62,048 bases of DNA. Origin: Alkaliphilus pronyensis (GTDB taxonomy: Bacteria > Bacillota > Clostridia > Peptostreptococcales > Natronincolaceae). The translations under genes and the position numbers were made by a program. Below are positions 25,797-34,615 of this stretch, piece by piece. Position 1 is the stretch's first letter, and every line of letters starts with the position of its first letter. Where the stretch lies: assembly GCF_009017275.1 (NCBI RefSeq), contig NZ_WBZC01000008.1, positions 1 through 62,048 of the forward strand, in the 5' to 3' direction. The notes below the pieces were generated by a model. It saw nothing but the letters and a program-made list of their open reading frames with translations, was not told the DNA's origin and made no database searches.

Positions 25797-27227
25797 ATGA
25801 AAAACCATACACTACTAACTGATTTATATCAATTAACAATGATGAATGGCTATTTGGAAAATAACATTCATAAGGATCAAGTTGTATTTGATATGTTCTT
25901 TAGAAAAAATCCATGTGACAATAGCTTTACTATTATAGCTGGTATAGAGCAAGTTATAGATTATATTCAACAGCTTAAGTTCGATGAAGAGGACCTAGAG
26001 TATTTAAGAGGCTTAAAGCTATTTAGTGACGATTTTTTAAATATACTTAAGAATTTTAAATTCACTGGAACTATTTACAGTGTAGAAGAAGGTAGTATTA
26101 TGTTTCCCCACGAGCCAATTATGCGGGTTAAGGCTACTAGCTTAGAAGCACAGCTAATAGAGACTGCTATGCTTAATATAATAAATTTCCAATCTTTAAT
26201 TGCTACTAAAGCGGCTCGTGTTTGTGAGGCGGCAAAGGGTGATTCCGTTTTTGAATTTGGTTTGAGACGAGCTCAAGGGCCTGATGCAGCAATTTATGGG
26301 GCCCGTGCAGCCTATATAGGTGGATGTGCAGGTACATCTAATGTGCTTGCAGGAAAAATGTTTGGCATTCCAGTTTCTGGTACCCAAGCCCACAGCTGGA
26401 TACAGAAGTTTGATAGTGAGCTAGAAGCCTTTCGTGCCTATGGAAGGGTGTACCCAGACAGCTGTCTACTTTTGGTTGATACCTACGATACCTTGAGAAG
26501 CGGAGTTCCAAATGCAATTAAAGTCTTTAAGGAATTAAGAGAAGCAGGACACGAGCCAATAGGTATAAGAATTGACTCTGGTGATATAGCTTACTTATCT
26601 CAGGAGGCAAGGGGTTTATTAAGAGAAGCTGGCTTTGGTAATGTTAAGATAGTTGCCTCTAGTGACCTTGACGAAAATACAATCTATAGCTTAAAGATGC
26701 AACAGGCTGAAATTGATGGATGGGGTGTAGGAACAAATTTAATTACCTCTAGTGGATGTCCTGCCCTAGGGGGAGTATACAAGCTATCGGCTGTTGAAGC
26801 TAATGGTAAGCTTATACCAAAAATAAAAATCTCGGAGAATCCTGAGAAAATTACAAATCCAGGCTATAAAAAGGTTCTCCGTATATATAATGATAGCAGT
26901 TATGCTGAGGCGGATTTAATTATGTTGGAGGATGAGGTTATAGATGAAGATAAGCCATTAACCATATTTCATCCAACCTATACCTGGAAAAGAAAGACCT
27001 TTTATAGCTATAGGCTTAAAGAAATGCTTGTGCCAATGTTTATTGATGGTGCTTTAAAATATAGACGTAAAACTGTTGATGAAATACGGAATTATGCCCA
27101 GAAGGAGCTATCTAGCTTATGGCCACAATATAGACGTCTAAATAGACCACAAGTATATAAGGTTGATTTGTCTAAAAAGCTATGGGATTTGAAAAACAGT
27201 ATGGTTAACAGTTATAGGGAAGACTAA
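25797..27227 (+). CDS. pncB: Nicotinate phosphoribosyltransferase
   Basis: Joins nicotinate with PRPP, using ATP, in the NAD salvage (Preiss-Handler) pathway. 476 residues, the long Gram-positive form. Motifs: LLTDLYQLTMMNGY at the N-terminus, FEFGLRRAQGPDAA, VSGTQAHSWIQKF with the phosphorylated histidine, IRIDSGDIAYLS, and GWGVGTNLITSSGCPALGGVYKL for the phosphate site. The start ATG 25797 follows AAAGGAAAAGG. It is transcribed alone, opposite to its neighbours. Two copies of CTATAATAAATTT occur in tandem at 25733-25760 in the promoter region, with no regulator assigned. Confidence 0.95.
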   Translation: MKNHTLLTDLYQLTMMNGYLENNIHKDQVVFDMFFRKNPCDNSFTIIAGIEQVIDYIQQLKFDEEDLEYLRGLKLFSDDFLNILKNFKFTGTIYSVEEGSIMFPHEPIMRVKATSLEAQLIETAMLNIINFQSLIATKAARVCEAAKGDSVFEFGLRRAQGPDAAIYGARAAYIGGCAGTSNVLAGKMFGIPVSGTQAHSWIQKFDSELEAFRAYGRVYPDSCLLLVDTYDTLRSGVPNAIKVFKELREAGHEPIGIRIDSGDIAYLSQEARGLLREAGFGNVKIVASSDLDENTIYSLKMQQAEIDGWGVGTNLITSSGCPALGGVYKLSAVEANGKLIPKIKISENPEKITNPGYKKVLRIYNDSSYAEADLIMLEDEVIDEDKPLTIFHPTYTWKRKTFYSYRLKEMLVPMFIDGALKYRRKTVDEIRNYAQKELSSLWPQYRRLNRPQVYKVDLSKKLWDLKNSMVNSYRED

Positions 27228-27228
27228 A

Positions 27229-27254
27229 AAAATGGGCTATAGGTTGGCCCATTT
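27229..27254. terminator. Terminator between pncB and the CCA enzyme gene
   Basis: The inverted repeat AAATGGGC / GCCCATTT has a nine-base loop and flanking A/T runs. It lies between convergent genes and probably serves both. Confidence 0.8.
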
Positions 27255-27255
27255 C

Positions 27256-28677
27256 TTATAATATATTTCCTTTAATATAATTAATTGCATTATCTTTTGT
27301 GGGGGATATTTGTCCTAAATAAATAGCTTTTTTAACAGCCTCTAAAAGCTCTCCGATTTTACTTCCCTCTGATAATTTTAATGTATCCATTATATCATGT
27401 CCTGTTATTATACTAGTTATATCTTCTAGGGGATTATATCTGGTTAAATAATTATTTGCAATATATTGTATATGAACTTTGAAAATTGCCATTTCTTCCT
27501 CTGGATTTAGTAGCTTACGAGTAGAAATGATATCCGCCAAGGCAATTAAAAGTATATCTAGGGTTTCATTTTCCATTTTATTAAACATTTCATAAAGTAC
27601 TTTACCACTTACATCATTTGTTGTATATGTTACAAGAGGAAGCATGTGAAGATATACATACTTAGATAAGATGTTTTTTTCCTTTGTACTCAGCTTTAAT
27701 CTATCAGCATATTGTTTAACTATTTCTGCACCAGCTATTTCATGGCCCTTAAACCTTATTCTACCGTTACTATCAATTATTCTAGCAGATGGCTTTCCTA
27801 CATCATGTAATAAAGCACCTAGCTTAATTAGCTCTAATCTACTGCGGTTTGATGCCAGCTTTTCTGCTGTATGGATTTCGTAGGATTCTCTTATATGATC
27901 CTCAAAGTATCCCTTTGCGTATATGACACTTTCAATCACCTTTACTGTATATATTGAATGGGTCCAGCTATCCACTACATGATACTTGCATTCGCCAATT
28001 TTTTTCATTTCCTCAAGATCTGGGAAAATCTTGTTTAGCAAAATAAGATTTTTATCCATATAATTAAGATAATAATGACTTTTACTTTCCTTTAAAACTT
28101 TAAATAGCTCATCAGTAATGGGTTCACCAGTGACATTTTTTATCTCAGCAGAGTTAGACTTAATTAAAAGTTCAGTTGCTTTATCTAAATTATATTCTAG
28201 TTGTGCCATAAACCGAGGAGCCCTAAGCATTCTTATAGGGGCATCTATAAATGTATTTTTATATACATGCTTTATAGTTTTGCTTTCAATATCTTGCTTG
28301 CCATTAAAGGGATCAATAATTTTATTTATTTGTATTGGCCACCCATGTTTAAGATTATATGCCATAGCATTTATTGTAAAATCCCTATGGGAGAGGTCTT
28401 CTTCTATAGAATTGCCCCTCATACTACTAAAATCTAGTACATAGCCTAATGGGGAATTAATTCTAAAGGTTTTATTTTCATGATATAATTTAGTAAAGCT
28501 TCCACCTATTGTTGAAATAAGCTTTTCAACAAAAAGTCTCGGATCATTATTAATAACAAAATCTAAATCTGTAATACTTCTATTTATTATTATGTCTCGA
28601 ACTCCTCCTCCAACGAGGTAAACATCTAAGTTTAGTAGTCTTGAAGTATTAATAATGGAGTTTATTAAAGAATTCAT
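27256..28677 (-). CDS. CCA tRNA nucleotidyltransferase / poly(A) polymerase family with HD domain
   Basis: Class II nucleotidyltransferase of about 473 residues. The head domain has VYLVGGGVRDIIINRSITDLDFVI with the catalytic DxD, HRDFTINAMAYNL, and IRMLRAPRFMAQL. A C-terminal HD domain (LLHDVGKPSAR at about residue 290, HEIAGAE) is of the type seen in CCA-adding or repair enzymes. It adds or repairs the 3' CCA of tRNA. Whether it adds all three bases or only part is not decidable, because some Clostridia split the activities. ATG 28677 is chosen because GGAGG lies eight bases upstream; the longer TTG reading starts on that site. Confidence 0.88.
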   Translation of the reverse strand: MNSLINSIINTSRLLNLDVYLVGGGVRDIIINRSITDLDFVINNDPRLFVEKLISTIGGSFTKLYHENKTFRINSPLGYVLDFSSMRGNSIEEDLSHRDFTINAMAYNLKHGWPIQINKIIDPFNGKQDIESKTIKHVYKNTFIDAPIRMLRAPRFMAQLEYNLDKATELLIKSNSAEIKNVTGEPITDELFKVLKESKSHYYLNYMDKNLILLNKIFPDLEEMKKIGECKYHVVDSWTHSIYTVKVIESVIYAKGYFEDHIRESYEIHTAEKLASNRSRLELIKLGALLHDVGKPSARIIDSNGRIRFKGHEIAGAEIVKQYADRLKLSTKEKNILSKYVYLHMLPLVTYTTNDVSGKVLYEMFNKMENETLDILLIALADIISTRKLLNPEEEMAIFKVHIQYIANNYLTRYNPLEDITSIITGHDIMDTLKLSEGSKIGELLEAVKKAIYLGQISPTKDNAINYIKGNIL

Positions 28678-28837
28678 TTTTATTTCCTCCAATTATAAAT
28701 AGTAATTATTTATATATATTTTGGATATATAATTATTATAGTAACAAAATTTACTAATAAAGACTATATCTAATTATTATTTGTTGCTAAAAACATATTA
28801 TAAATAAAAAATATTTTTATTTTTATTAAATTTTTAT

Positions 28838-28890
28838 TTGACTTAATATGGAATATATGGTACTATTTTTATATGGGTAACTTTGTCGAA
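28838..28890 (+). promoter_or_regulatory. abrB promoter with a Spo0A-box-like site
   Basis: The gap 28693-28950 holds TTGACT (28838-28843), a 17-base spacer and TACTAT (28861-28866), a good vegetative sigma-A promoter pointing at abrB. TTTGTCGAA ends at 28890, so a Spo0A-box-like heptamer TGTCGAA lies about 11-17 bases after the expected start point. In Bacillus, Spo0A represses abrB through boxes just downstream of the promoter. The site is seen; the regulation is inferred. Confidence 0.7.
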
Positions 28891-28950
28891 TTTTGTTTTA
28901 TTTTGTAACTAATTGTTATAAATTAATATTTAAAAAAGGGAGGAGTTTTT

Positions 28951-29187
28951 TTGAAATCAACAGGTATTGTAAGAAAAGTAGATGAGCTAGGAAGAGTGGT
29001 TTTACCTATCGAGCTTAGGCGAACACTAAACATTGCAGAAAAGGATGCTTTAGAAATCTATGTAGATGGTGAAATTATTATTCTAAAGAAGTACGAGCCT
29101 GCTTGTATTTTCTGTGGCAATGCTAGACATGTAGTTGTATTTAAGAACAGAAATGTTTGCGCTGAGTGCAGAAGTGAAATGAAGTAA
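28951..29187 (+). CDS. abrB: AbrB family transition-state regulator
   Basis: 78-residue DNA-binding protein. Residues 1-50 form the swapped-hairpin AbrB domain (KSTGIVRKVDELGRVVLPIELRRTL, EIYVDGEIIILKKY). The C-terminus carries two Cys pairs (CIFCGN...CAEC) that could bind zinc, as in clostridial AbrB proteins. AbrB represses post-exponential genes until Spo0A represses abrB. The start is TTG 28951 after GGGAGGAG. The position next to rsmI matches Bacillus order. A strong terminator follows. Confidence 0.93.
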   Translation: MKSTGIVRKVDELGRVVLPIELRRTLNIAEKDALEIYVDGEIIILKKYEPACIFCGNARHVVVFKNRNVCAECRSEMK

Positions 29188-29189
29188 TT

Positions 29190-29217
29190 AATTAAAGAGC
29201 CTACGGGCTCTTTAATT
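29190..29217. terminator. Terminator between abrB and rsmI
   Basis: A twelve-bp stem (AATTAAAGAGCC / GGCTCTTTAATT) with a short loop, followed by T on the plus strand and A/T on the minus. It sits between convergent genes. Confidence 0.88.
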
Positions 29218-29221
29218 TTGC

Positions 29222-30076
29222 TTATTTTTCTATATCAATAGCTTCTTGGTAAGCTTCACGTTTAGGTATACCCCTAACCTTAGCAACCTCCTTGATAGCT
29301 TGCTTCTTATTTAGACCCTTTTCCATAACCTTCAGTATATGCTCTTTAATACTCACATTATTTGTTTCTTCTAAATCATGATTCTTTAAGGCTTTAGCCT
29401 CTTCAGTTGCACCTTCGCAAACAACAACTATTTCTCCCTTTGGTGGGTTTTCTATATATATATCAATAAGCTCCTTAAGTGTACCTCTTCTATATTCTTC
29501 ATACCTTTTAGTTAGCTCCCGACATATGACTGCCCTTCTATTTCCTAAAATTTCATACATATCCTTTAGTGTGGCAATTACCCTATGGGGTGCTTCATAA
29601 AAAATTTGAGTACGTTCATCATATTTTATTTCTAAAAGTCTTTCTTTTCTCTTGTTTTTTTCTCTATGTAAAAAGCCCTCAAAAACAAATTTTGATGTAT
29701 CTAAGCCAGATGCAACAAGGGCTAAAATAGAGGCTGTGGCACCTGGTAAAACCTCCAGATCCAAACCTTCATCTATACACTGTTTTATAATATCTGCACC
29801 TGGGTCCGATATGCCAGGCATACCTGCATCAGAAACTAATGCAATTTTACTTCCTTCTTTTATTTTTTGAATAAGTTGATGTCCTTTTTTATGTTTATTA
29901 TGTTGGTGGTAGCTGGTTAATGGCTTATCAATACCATAATGATTTAAAAGCTTTATAGTATGTCTGGTATCTTCAGCTGCAATTATATCAACCTCCTTCA
30001 TAATTCTGAGTACCTTAACTGTAATATCTTCTAAATTTCCTATTGGAGTAGGACATATAAACAGCTTACCCTTCAT
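29222..30076 (-). CDS. rsmI: 16S rRNA (cytidine1402-2'-O)-methyltransferase
   Basis: RsmI methylates the ribose of C1402 in the 30S decoding centre. 284 residues of the tetrapyrrole-methylase fold. LFICPTPIGNLEDITVKVLRIM forms the N-terminus, AAEDTRHTIKLLNHYGI and SYHQHNKHKKG follow, and ALVSDAGMPGISDPGADII is the SAM-binding region. FEGFLHREKNKRKERL and APHRVIATLKD are also typical. A helical C-terminal part (KQAIKEVAKVRGIPKREAYQEAI) completes the protein. The start ATG 30076 lies inside the end of trmN6, so the two are co-translated, as yabB-yabC are in Bacillus. Confidence 0.95.
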   Translation of the reverse strand: MKGKLFICPTPIGNLEDITVKVLRIMKEVDIIAAEDTRHTIKLLNHYGIDKPLTSYHQHNKHKKGHQLIQKIKEGSKIALVSDAGMPGISDPGADIIKQCIDEGLDLEVLPGATASILALVASGLDTSKFVFEGFLHREKNKRKERLLEIKYDERTQIFYEAPHRVIATLKDMYEILGNRRAVICRELTKRYEEYRRGTLKELIDIYIENPPKGEIVVVCEGATEEAKALKNHDLEETNNVSIKEHILKVMEKGLNKKQAIKEVAKVRGIPKREAYQEAIDIEK

Positions 30077-30836
30077 TTAAATCGCCTCTTTTCTCTAGGC
30101 TTTTTTTATTGTATAGCTCTAGCAATTGGTCTGTATATTCCCCCTGCCCATTATATACAACCACTGGATCTAAAATCTTAAGCTCTGGCTGTGCTGCCTT
30201 TTTACAATCTATCATTAACAGATTTGGTCTTTTACCACTGGAGGGTTGGACAAATTGCAGCCTTTTGGGTTCTAGCTTGTACCTTCTACACAAAACCATT
30301 ATATCTACCAGTCGTTGTGGGCGATGAACCATAAAAAATCTTCCATGGTGCTTTAATAGCTTTGATGCTGTTTTAATAACATCTTCCAGTGTGCACATTA
30401 TCTCATGCCTTGAAATTGCCTTTTTATCCTCCAGATTTATTAAACCCTTATTATGCATATAGGGTGGATTAGCTGTTACCACGTCAAATTCATTTACTGG
30501 AATATAGTCTGTTGCCTTTTTTAAATCTATATTTAAGATTTTGACTCTATTTTCAAGCCCATTTAACGCTACACTCCTAAGTGCCATATCAGCCACCTCT
30601 TGCTGAAGCTCAATACCAGTTATAATACTATTTGTGCTTTTACCTGCCAGTAAAATTGGTATTATACCAGTACCTGTACCTAAGTCGACTACTTTAGACT
30701 TGTTTCTCAGTTCAACAAAGCTGGTTAATAAAACTGCATCAATCCCAAAGCAAAAGCCCTTTGAGTTTTGTATTATTTTTAAGTCCTTTATGTGTAAGTC
30801 ATCAATTCTTTCATTTTTCTTTAATAGTTTATCCAT
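30066..30836 (-). CDS. tRNA1(Val) (adenine37-N6)-methyltransferase-like protein
   Basis: 256-residue SAM-dependent methyltransferase of the TrmN6/YabB group. Motif I is VVDLGTGTGIIPILLA. The catalytic NPPY motif appears as VTANPPYMHNKG, characteristic of N6-adenine or related methylation. The N-terminal KGFCFGIDAVLLTSF is family-specific. Bacillus yabB lies at the same place before rsmI. The substrate tRNA is inferred from the family. The start ATG 30836 has TAGGAG upstream. Confidence 0.85.
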   Translation of the reverse strand: MDKLLKKNERIDDLHIKDLKIIQNSKGFCFGIDAVLLTSFVELRNKSKVVDLGTGTGIIPILLAGKSTNSIITGIELQQEVADMALRSVALNGLENRVKILNIDLKKATDYIPVNEFDVVTANPPYMHNKGLINLEDKKAISRHEIMCTLEDVIKTASKLLKHHGRFFMVHRPQRLVDIMVLCRRYKLEPKRLQFVQPSSGKRPNLLMIDCKKAAQPELKILDPVVVYNGQGEYTDQLLELYNKKSLEKRGDLNEG

Positions 30837-30914
30837 ATTTTACTCCTAAATGTTTATTCATTATTAATTATACCATTTTTAACAATTATAATTATGCATA
30901 TTTAAAGGAACTTA

Positions 30915-30942
30915 AAAAATGAGCCCTAGGAGACTCATTTTA
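30915..30942 (-). terminator. Terminator of the TlpA-like lipoprotein gene
   Basis: On the minus strand AAAATGAG and CTCATTTTTT flank a ten-base loop. It ends in T residues about 40 bp beyond the stop codon. Confidence 0.65.
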
Positions 30943-30979
30943 GTTATTATTCTGAAGACTTTCTCAAAACACTACTAAT

Positions 30980-31636
30980 CTATTGTAATAGCTGGGATAA
31001 GATATGCTCTAGATCCTCTAGTATTTGGTCTTCTTCAACCAAAGTAGTATAGGATTTTGCAATTTTACCTATAGGGTCAATTATATAGGTTGTAGGATAT
31101 ATACCTACATAGTATTCTTGATGTACCTTTGCCTCGCCATCAAAAACCATTTCATAGGTGTATTGGTTATCATTAATTAATTCAATTGCTTCATCCTTAG
31201 TTAAGGTGTCAAAGGATTCTACATGAATACCGATAAAGGCAGCATCTTCTCCTAGCAAAATAGATACATTTTCTAGAACATGCAATTGCTCTAATGCTTC
31301 TTGGCTCCAGCTTACCCAAAAAGTAACTATAACAGGCTTTCCCTTATAGTCTTCTAAGGCTACTATCTCACCCAAATAGTTTTCCAGCTCAAAGCTTGGG
31401 GCCTTATTTCCGATGTGAACACCTAAAATGCTTTCTTGATTTTTTTCATCAGCTATACCATCTTCACCTGTAGCCTCTTTGTTTTCTTCTGTTTTAGCTT
31501 CCTTCTCTTTAATATCTGTATTTTCATTTGGTGTAACCTGTGTATCTTGAGGTTCAACTGCTTCTTTTTTGCAACCACCTAAAATTAGCAATACAATAAG
31601 CACTATTATAGCTATTAAAGCTTGTCCCCTTCTCAT
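30980..31636 (-). CDS. TlpA/AhpC-like thioredoxin-fold lipoprotein lacking redox cysteines
   Basis: About 218 residues. A lipoprotein signal with lipobox LGGC (residues about 19-22) is followed by an acidic, low-complexity linker and a thioredoxin-fold domain (about 75-218). The domain has IGNKAPSFELENYLGEIVALEDYKGKPVIVTFWVSWSQEALEQL, where the usual WCxxC is replaced by WSQEA, so neither redox cysteine is present. VGIYPTTYIIDPIGKI supplies the cis-proline loop. It is predicted on the outer face of the membrane and cannot be a thiol oxidoreductase by the normal mechanism. ATG 31636 is preferred over TTG 31642 by spacing from GAGGTG. It is inserted between yaaT and trmN6, an arrangement absent from Bacillus. 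Confidence 0.85.
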   Translation of the reverse strand: MRRGQALIAIIVLIVLLILGGCKKEAVEPQDTQVTPNENTDIKEKEAKTEENKEATGEDGIADEKNQESILGVHIGNKAPSFELENYLGEIVALEDYKGKPVIVTFWVSWSQEALEQLHVLENVSILLGEDAAFIGIHVESFDTLTKDEAIELINDNQYTYEMVFDGEAKVHQEYYVGIYPTTYIIDPIGKIAKSYTTLVEEDQILEDLEHILSQLLQ

Positions 31637-31747
31637 ATACAAAACACCTCTTTTATTGTAAGCCAGTTATAATGCATCGATCTCACTACAATGCTTGTCA
31701 TTTCCTATATGGGTATATACCCTCTAAAGCTTATAAAAGTCTTTTTT

Positions 31748-32635
31748 TTATTCCTCTAAAAGCTTTAGCTCCTTCACCGTCTCTTCATCTAAGTCTTCTT
31801 CCTGCTGTCCCTCGGAATCATCCTTTATTTTTGTTACCTGATTAAAGTTATATATTTTTATTTCCTCTGATTGATCCTGCTGGTTTTTAATTTTAACCTT
31901 TATTTGCTCAAGTAATACGTTAGTATCTACAACTATTCCCTCACCATCAGCAGTTTCCACAAGGGAGCCTAACCCTGGTAGCTTATCTACAATTTCTTGA
32001 TACAGGTTATGCTCGTATTTTAAACAGCAAAACAAACGGCCACATATTCCAGATATCTTAGATGGATTTAATGATAAGCTTTGATCCTTTGCCATTTTTA
32101 TTGATACAGGCTCAAAATCTCCTAACCATGTGGAGCAGCATAAAGACTTACCACATGGACCTATACCACCTATCATTTTAGCCTCATCCCTTACACCTAT
32201 TTGTCTAAGCTCTATTCTTGTTTTGAAAATAGCTGCCAAATCCTTAACTAGCTCTCTAAAATCAACACGTCCATCTGCTGTAAAATAAAAAATAATTTTA
32301 TTATTATCAAAGGTATACTCTACATCAATTAGCTTCATTTCCAACTGATGATCCTTAATTTTTTCTAAACAAGCTTCAAAGGCATCCTTTTCCTTTTCTT
32401 TATTTGAATTATGTCTTATTTTATCTTCTTCTGTTACAACTCTTAAAACCTTCTTTAAGGGTGCCACTATCTCATATTCAGAAACCTGCTTTTGTCCTAC
32501 AACCACCTCTCCAAATTCAATGCCTCTTGCAGTCTCAACTATTACATAATTGGATTTTTGTGCACCTGTTTCTTCTGGATCAAAATAATATATTTTACCG
32601 GCTTTTTTAAACCGAACTCCAACTACTGTTACCAT
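31748..32635 (-). CDS. yaaT: PSP1 domain protein YaaT (RicT-like)
   Basis: 295 residues. The conserved PSP1 C-terminal domain has KMIGGIGPCGKSLCCSTWLGDF and ISGICGRLFCCLKYEHNLY. Its clustered cysteines match those that bind an iron-sulfur cluster in Bacillus RicT. The N-terminus VTVVGVRFKKAGKIYYFDPE is typical, and a very acidic tail follows. In Bacillus the protein acts with RicA and RicF in RNA processing by RNase Y and in sporulation phosphorelay control. The start overlaps the end of holB, with AGGAGG before ATG 32635. No ricA or ricF gene is in this window. Confidence 0.92.
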   Translation of the reverse strand: MVTVVGVRFKKAGKIYYFDPEETGAQKSNYVIVETARGIEFGEVVVGQKQVSEYEIVAPLKKVLRVVTEEDKIRHNSNKEKEKDAFEACLEKIKDHQLEMKLIDVEYTFDNNKIIFYFTADGRVDFRELVKDLAAIFKTRIELRQIGVRDEAKMIGGIGPCGKSLCCSTWLGDFEPVSIKMAKDQSLSLNPSKISGICGRLFCCLKYEHNLYQEIVDKLPGLGSLVETADGEGIVVDTNVLLEQIKVKIKNQQDQSEEIKIYNFNQVTKIKDDSEGQQEEDLDEETVKELKLLEE

Positions 32636-33612
32636 GATATTACCTCCTGCATTTTTAGCAACATAACCTCCATATTAAGCTGAAAATTAACATTGCTTTT
32701 TAGCTTAGTTTTTGTGTCCTCAATTATATAAATTATATCTTTTAATTTATTTAAATTTACTTGACTAGCCTGATGGTTAATTTCTTCTATTTTATCATAG
32801 TTCATGATAAAATGATATTCCTTAGTTTCTTTATAAATCATTATATCACGGTACCAGCTAGCAAGCAGGTCTAGGAATTCCTGTATATTATTTTTTTGTG
32901 AGGTTAGCAAGCTTCCATTTTCTAATGCTAATAGGGTCTTTCCTCTTAGTAGCTCCTTTGTAATATCAACTAACAGCTGTCTTTTTTCTTGAAATGACTC
33001 GTCCTCCAAAATTTTTAAGGCATTTCCTATAATTCCTTTAGAAAACAAAGCTATCACTTTGCTTTCTTCATAGCTCAAGCCCTTATTATGTATTAGGTAA
33101 TCTTGGATTTTTTGAATCTCAATTGGTCTGAATTTTATCACCTGACACCTTGATACAATAGTAGGCAAGAGGCTGCTAGATATATTTACTATAAGAATTA
33201 TAGTGGCGTAGGATGGGGGCTCCTCTAAAGTTTTAAGCAAGGCGTTTTGTGCTTGTTGTGTCATTTTTTCAGCTTGGTTAATTATAAAAACCTTTTTTTT
33301 ACCCTCATAGGGCTTCAATTGAATTTCTTTTTGAAGGTATCTTATAGTTTCAATTTTTATACTGCCTTCACTTTCTATAAGCTTTACTTCTGAATGATTC
33401 CCACTAACTACCTTAAGACAGCTATTACATTTAAGGCATGGTTTTATTTTGCTTGTACAGATTAAGCCCATGGCCAGCTGCTGAGCTACTGCTTTTTTAC
33501 CGAGTCCATCTGCTCCTTCGAAAAGATATGCATGGGGAGTTTCATTTTTTAATAGTGCTTCTGATAAATAGCTTAGTATTCTCTCTTGACCTACAATTCC
33601 TTTAAAGGCCAT
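32629..33612 (-). CDS. holB: DNA polymerase III delta' subunit
   Basis: The delta' subunit is a stator of the clamp loader that places the beta clamp on DNA. 327 residues. HAYLFEGADGLGKKAVAQQLA resembles Walker A. Zinc-binding cysteines (C..C..C in KPCLKCNSCLKVV) are present. The inferred trigger residues KMTQQAQNALLKTLEEPPSYATIIL and the SRC motif (PTIVSRCQVIKF) are intact. The C-terminal collar domain is of normal size. It follows yaaQ by 17 bases and overlaps yaaT. Bacillus has the same order apart from yaaR, which is missing here. Confidence 0.93.
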   Translation of the reverse strand: MAFKGIVGQERILSYLSEALLKNETPHAYLFEGADGLGKKAVAQQLAMGLICTSKIKPCLKCNSCLKVVSGNHSEVKLIESEGSIKIETIRYLQKEIQLKPYEGKKKVFIINQAEKMTQQAQNALLKTLEEPPSYATIILIVNISSSLLPTIVSRCQVIKFRPIEIQKIQDYLIHNKGLSYEESKVIALFSKGIIGNALKILEDESFQEKRQLLVDITKELLRGKTLLALENGSLLTSQKNNIQEFLDLLASWYRDIMIYKETKEYHFIMNYDKIEEINHQASQVNLNKLKDIIYIIEDTKTKLKSNVNFQLNMEVMLLKMQEVISW

Positions 33613-33629
33613 AGATATAGCCTCCTATT

Positions 33630-33959
33630 CTAAAGCTTAATATATTTTTCAATATCTACTACAAAAATAGTTGCTCCTCCAACTGTTATTTCTATTGGAT
33701 AAGGTATAAATACTCCTGCAGTACCAGAGACTGGTGCTGGAGGGGTAGTTATCTGTTCTCTTGCTTCGCAGTTTTCTTTTATTATATCAATTAGTTCATC
33801 AACTTTACTATCTTCTACCCCTATTAAGAGAGTAGTATTACCTGATCTCAGAAATCCACCTGTTGTAGCAAGCTTAGTTACTCTAAACTCCTTAGCAGTA
33901 AGCTCTTCAAGTAAAGCATGAACATCATCATCGTGAACAATAGCTATTAGTAGCTTCAT
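33630..33959 (-). CDS. yaaQ: Cyclic di-AMP receptor (DarA/PstA, YaaQ)
   Basis: 109-residue PII-like protein. The sequence LLIAIVHDDDVHALLEEL, FRVTKLATTGGFLRSGNTTLLIGVED and AGVFIPYPIEITVGGATIFVVD matches the DUF970 family, whose members bind cyclic di-AMP at the loop carrying TGGFL and GNTT. Downstream partners are unknown even in Bacillus. The start ATG 33959 lies 32 bases inside tmk, with AAGGGGGAAAG upstream. Conserved tmk-yaaQ-holB order supports the call. Confidence 0.93.
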   Translation of the reverse strand: MKLLIAIVHDDDVHALLEELTAKEFRVTKLATTGGFLRSGNTTLLIGVEDSKVDELIDIIKENCEAREQITTPPAPVSGTAGVFIPYPIEITVGGATIFVVDIEKYIKL

Positions 33960-34596
33960 ATATACTTTCCCCCTTAAAAATATTTTTTAGTAATTTCTCT
34001 ACCTCTATACGAATGTCTTCTATTTTACCATTTGCATTTACAACTTTAATTCGATTAGGATACATTTTTGCCAAGTCCATGTATGCGTTATGTACAGCTA
34101 CATGAAATTGTATTTTTTCTCCCTCTAGCCTATCTCCTTCTCCTCTAGCTATAATTCTTTGTAGGCTAAGGGTTGGATCAATATCCAGTAAAACTGTTAA
34201 ATCTGGCTCAAGACCCTGGGTTGCAAAATCATTAATCATCTTAATAGGCTTGTATCCTAAATCTCTTCCCTTACCTTGATATACCATACTGGAATCAACA
34301 TATCTGTCACATAGCACCACCTCTCCTCGTTGTAGGGCGGGTATTATTATCTGTGAGACATGCTGTGCACGGGAGGCAGCATATAAAAGGGCTTCGGTTC
34401 TAGAGTCCATCTCTTTATGCTTATTGTCTAGTATAACAGCTCTTGTTTTTTCACCTATAATGGTTCCTCCGGGCTCTCTTGTTATCAATACTTTATAGCC
34501 TTTATCTTCTAAATACCTCTTCATAAACTGTATTTGTGTTGATTTACCTGCTCCATCCATACCCTCTATAGTGATAAATTTTCCTTTTATACTCAT
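33928..34596 (-). CDS. tmk: Thymidylate kinase
   Basis: Phosphorylates dTMP to dTDP. 222 residues with the P-loop GMDGAGKSTQ, the DRx motif in VVLCDRYVDSSMVYQGKGRDL, TREPGG and the LID with RGEGDRLEGE. The C-terminus is slightly extended and overlaps yaaQ. The start ATG 34596 has GAGGTGA upstream. It lies directly after the second decarboxylase gene, like yaaO-tmk in Bacillus. Confidence 0.96.
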   Translation of the reverse strand: MSIKGKFITIEGMDGAGKSTQIQFMKRYLEDKGYKVLITREPGGTIIGEKTRAVILDNKHKEMDSRTEALLYAASRAQHVSQIIIPALQRGEVVLCDRYVDSSMVYQGKGRDLGYKPIKMINDFATQGLEPDLTVLLDIDPTLSLQRIIARGEGDRLEGEKIQFHVAVHNAYMDLAKMYPNRIKVVNANGKIEDIRIEVEKLLKNIFKGESIYEATNSYCSR

Positions 34597-34615
34597 ATTG
34601 TCACCTCGTCATTTG

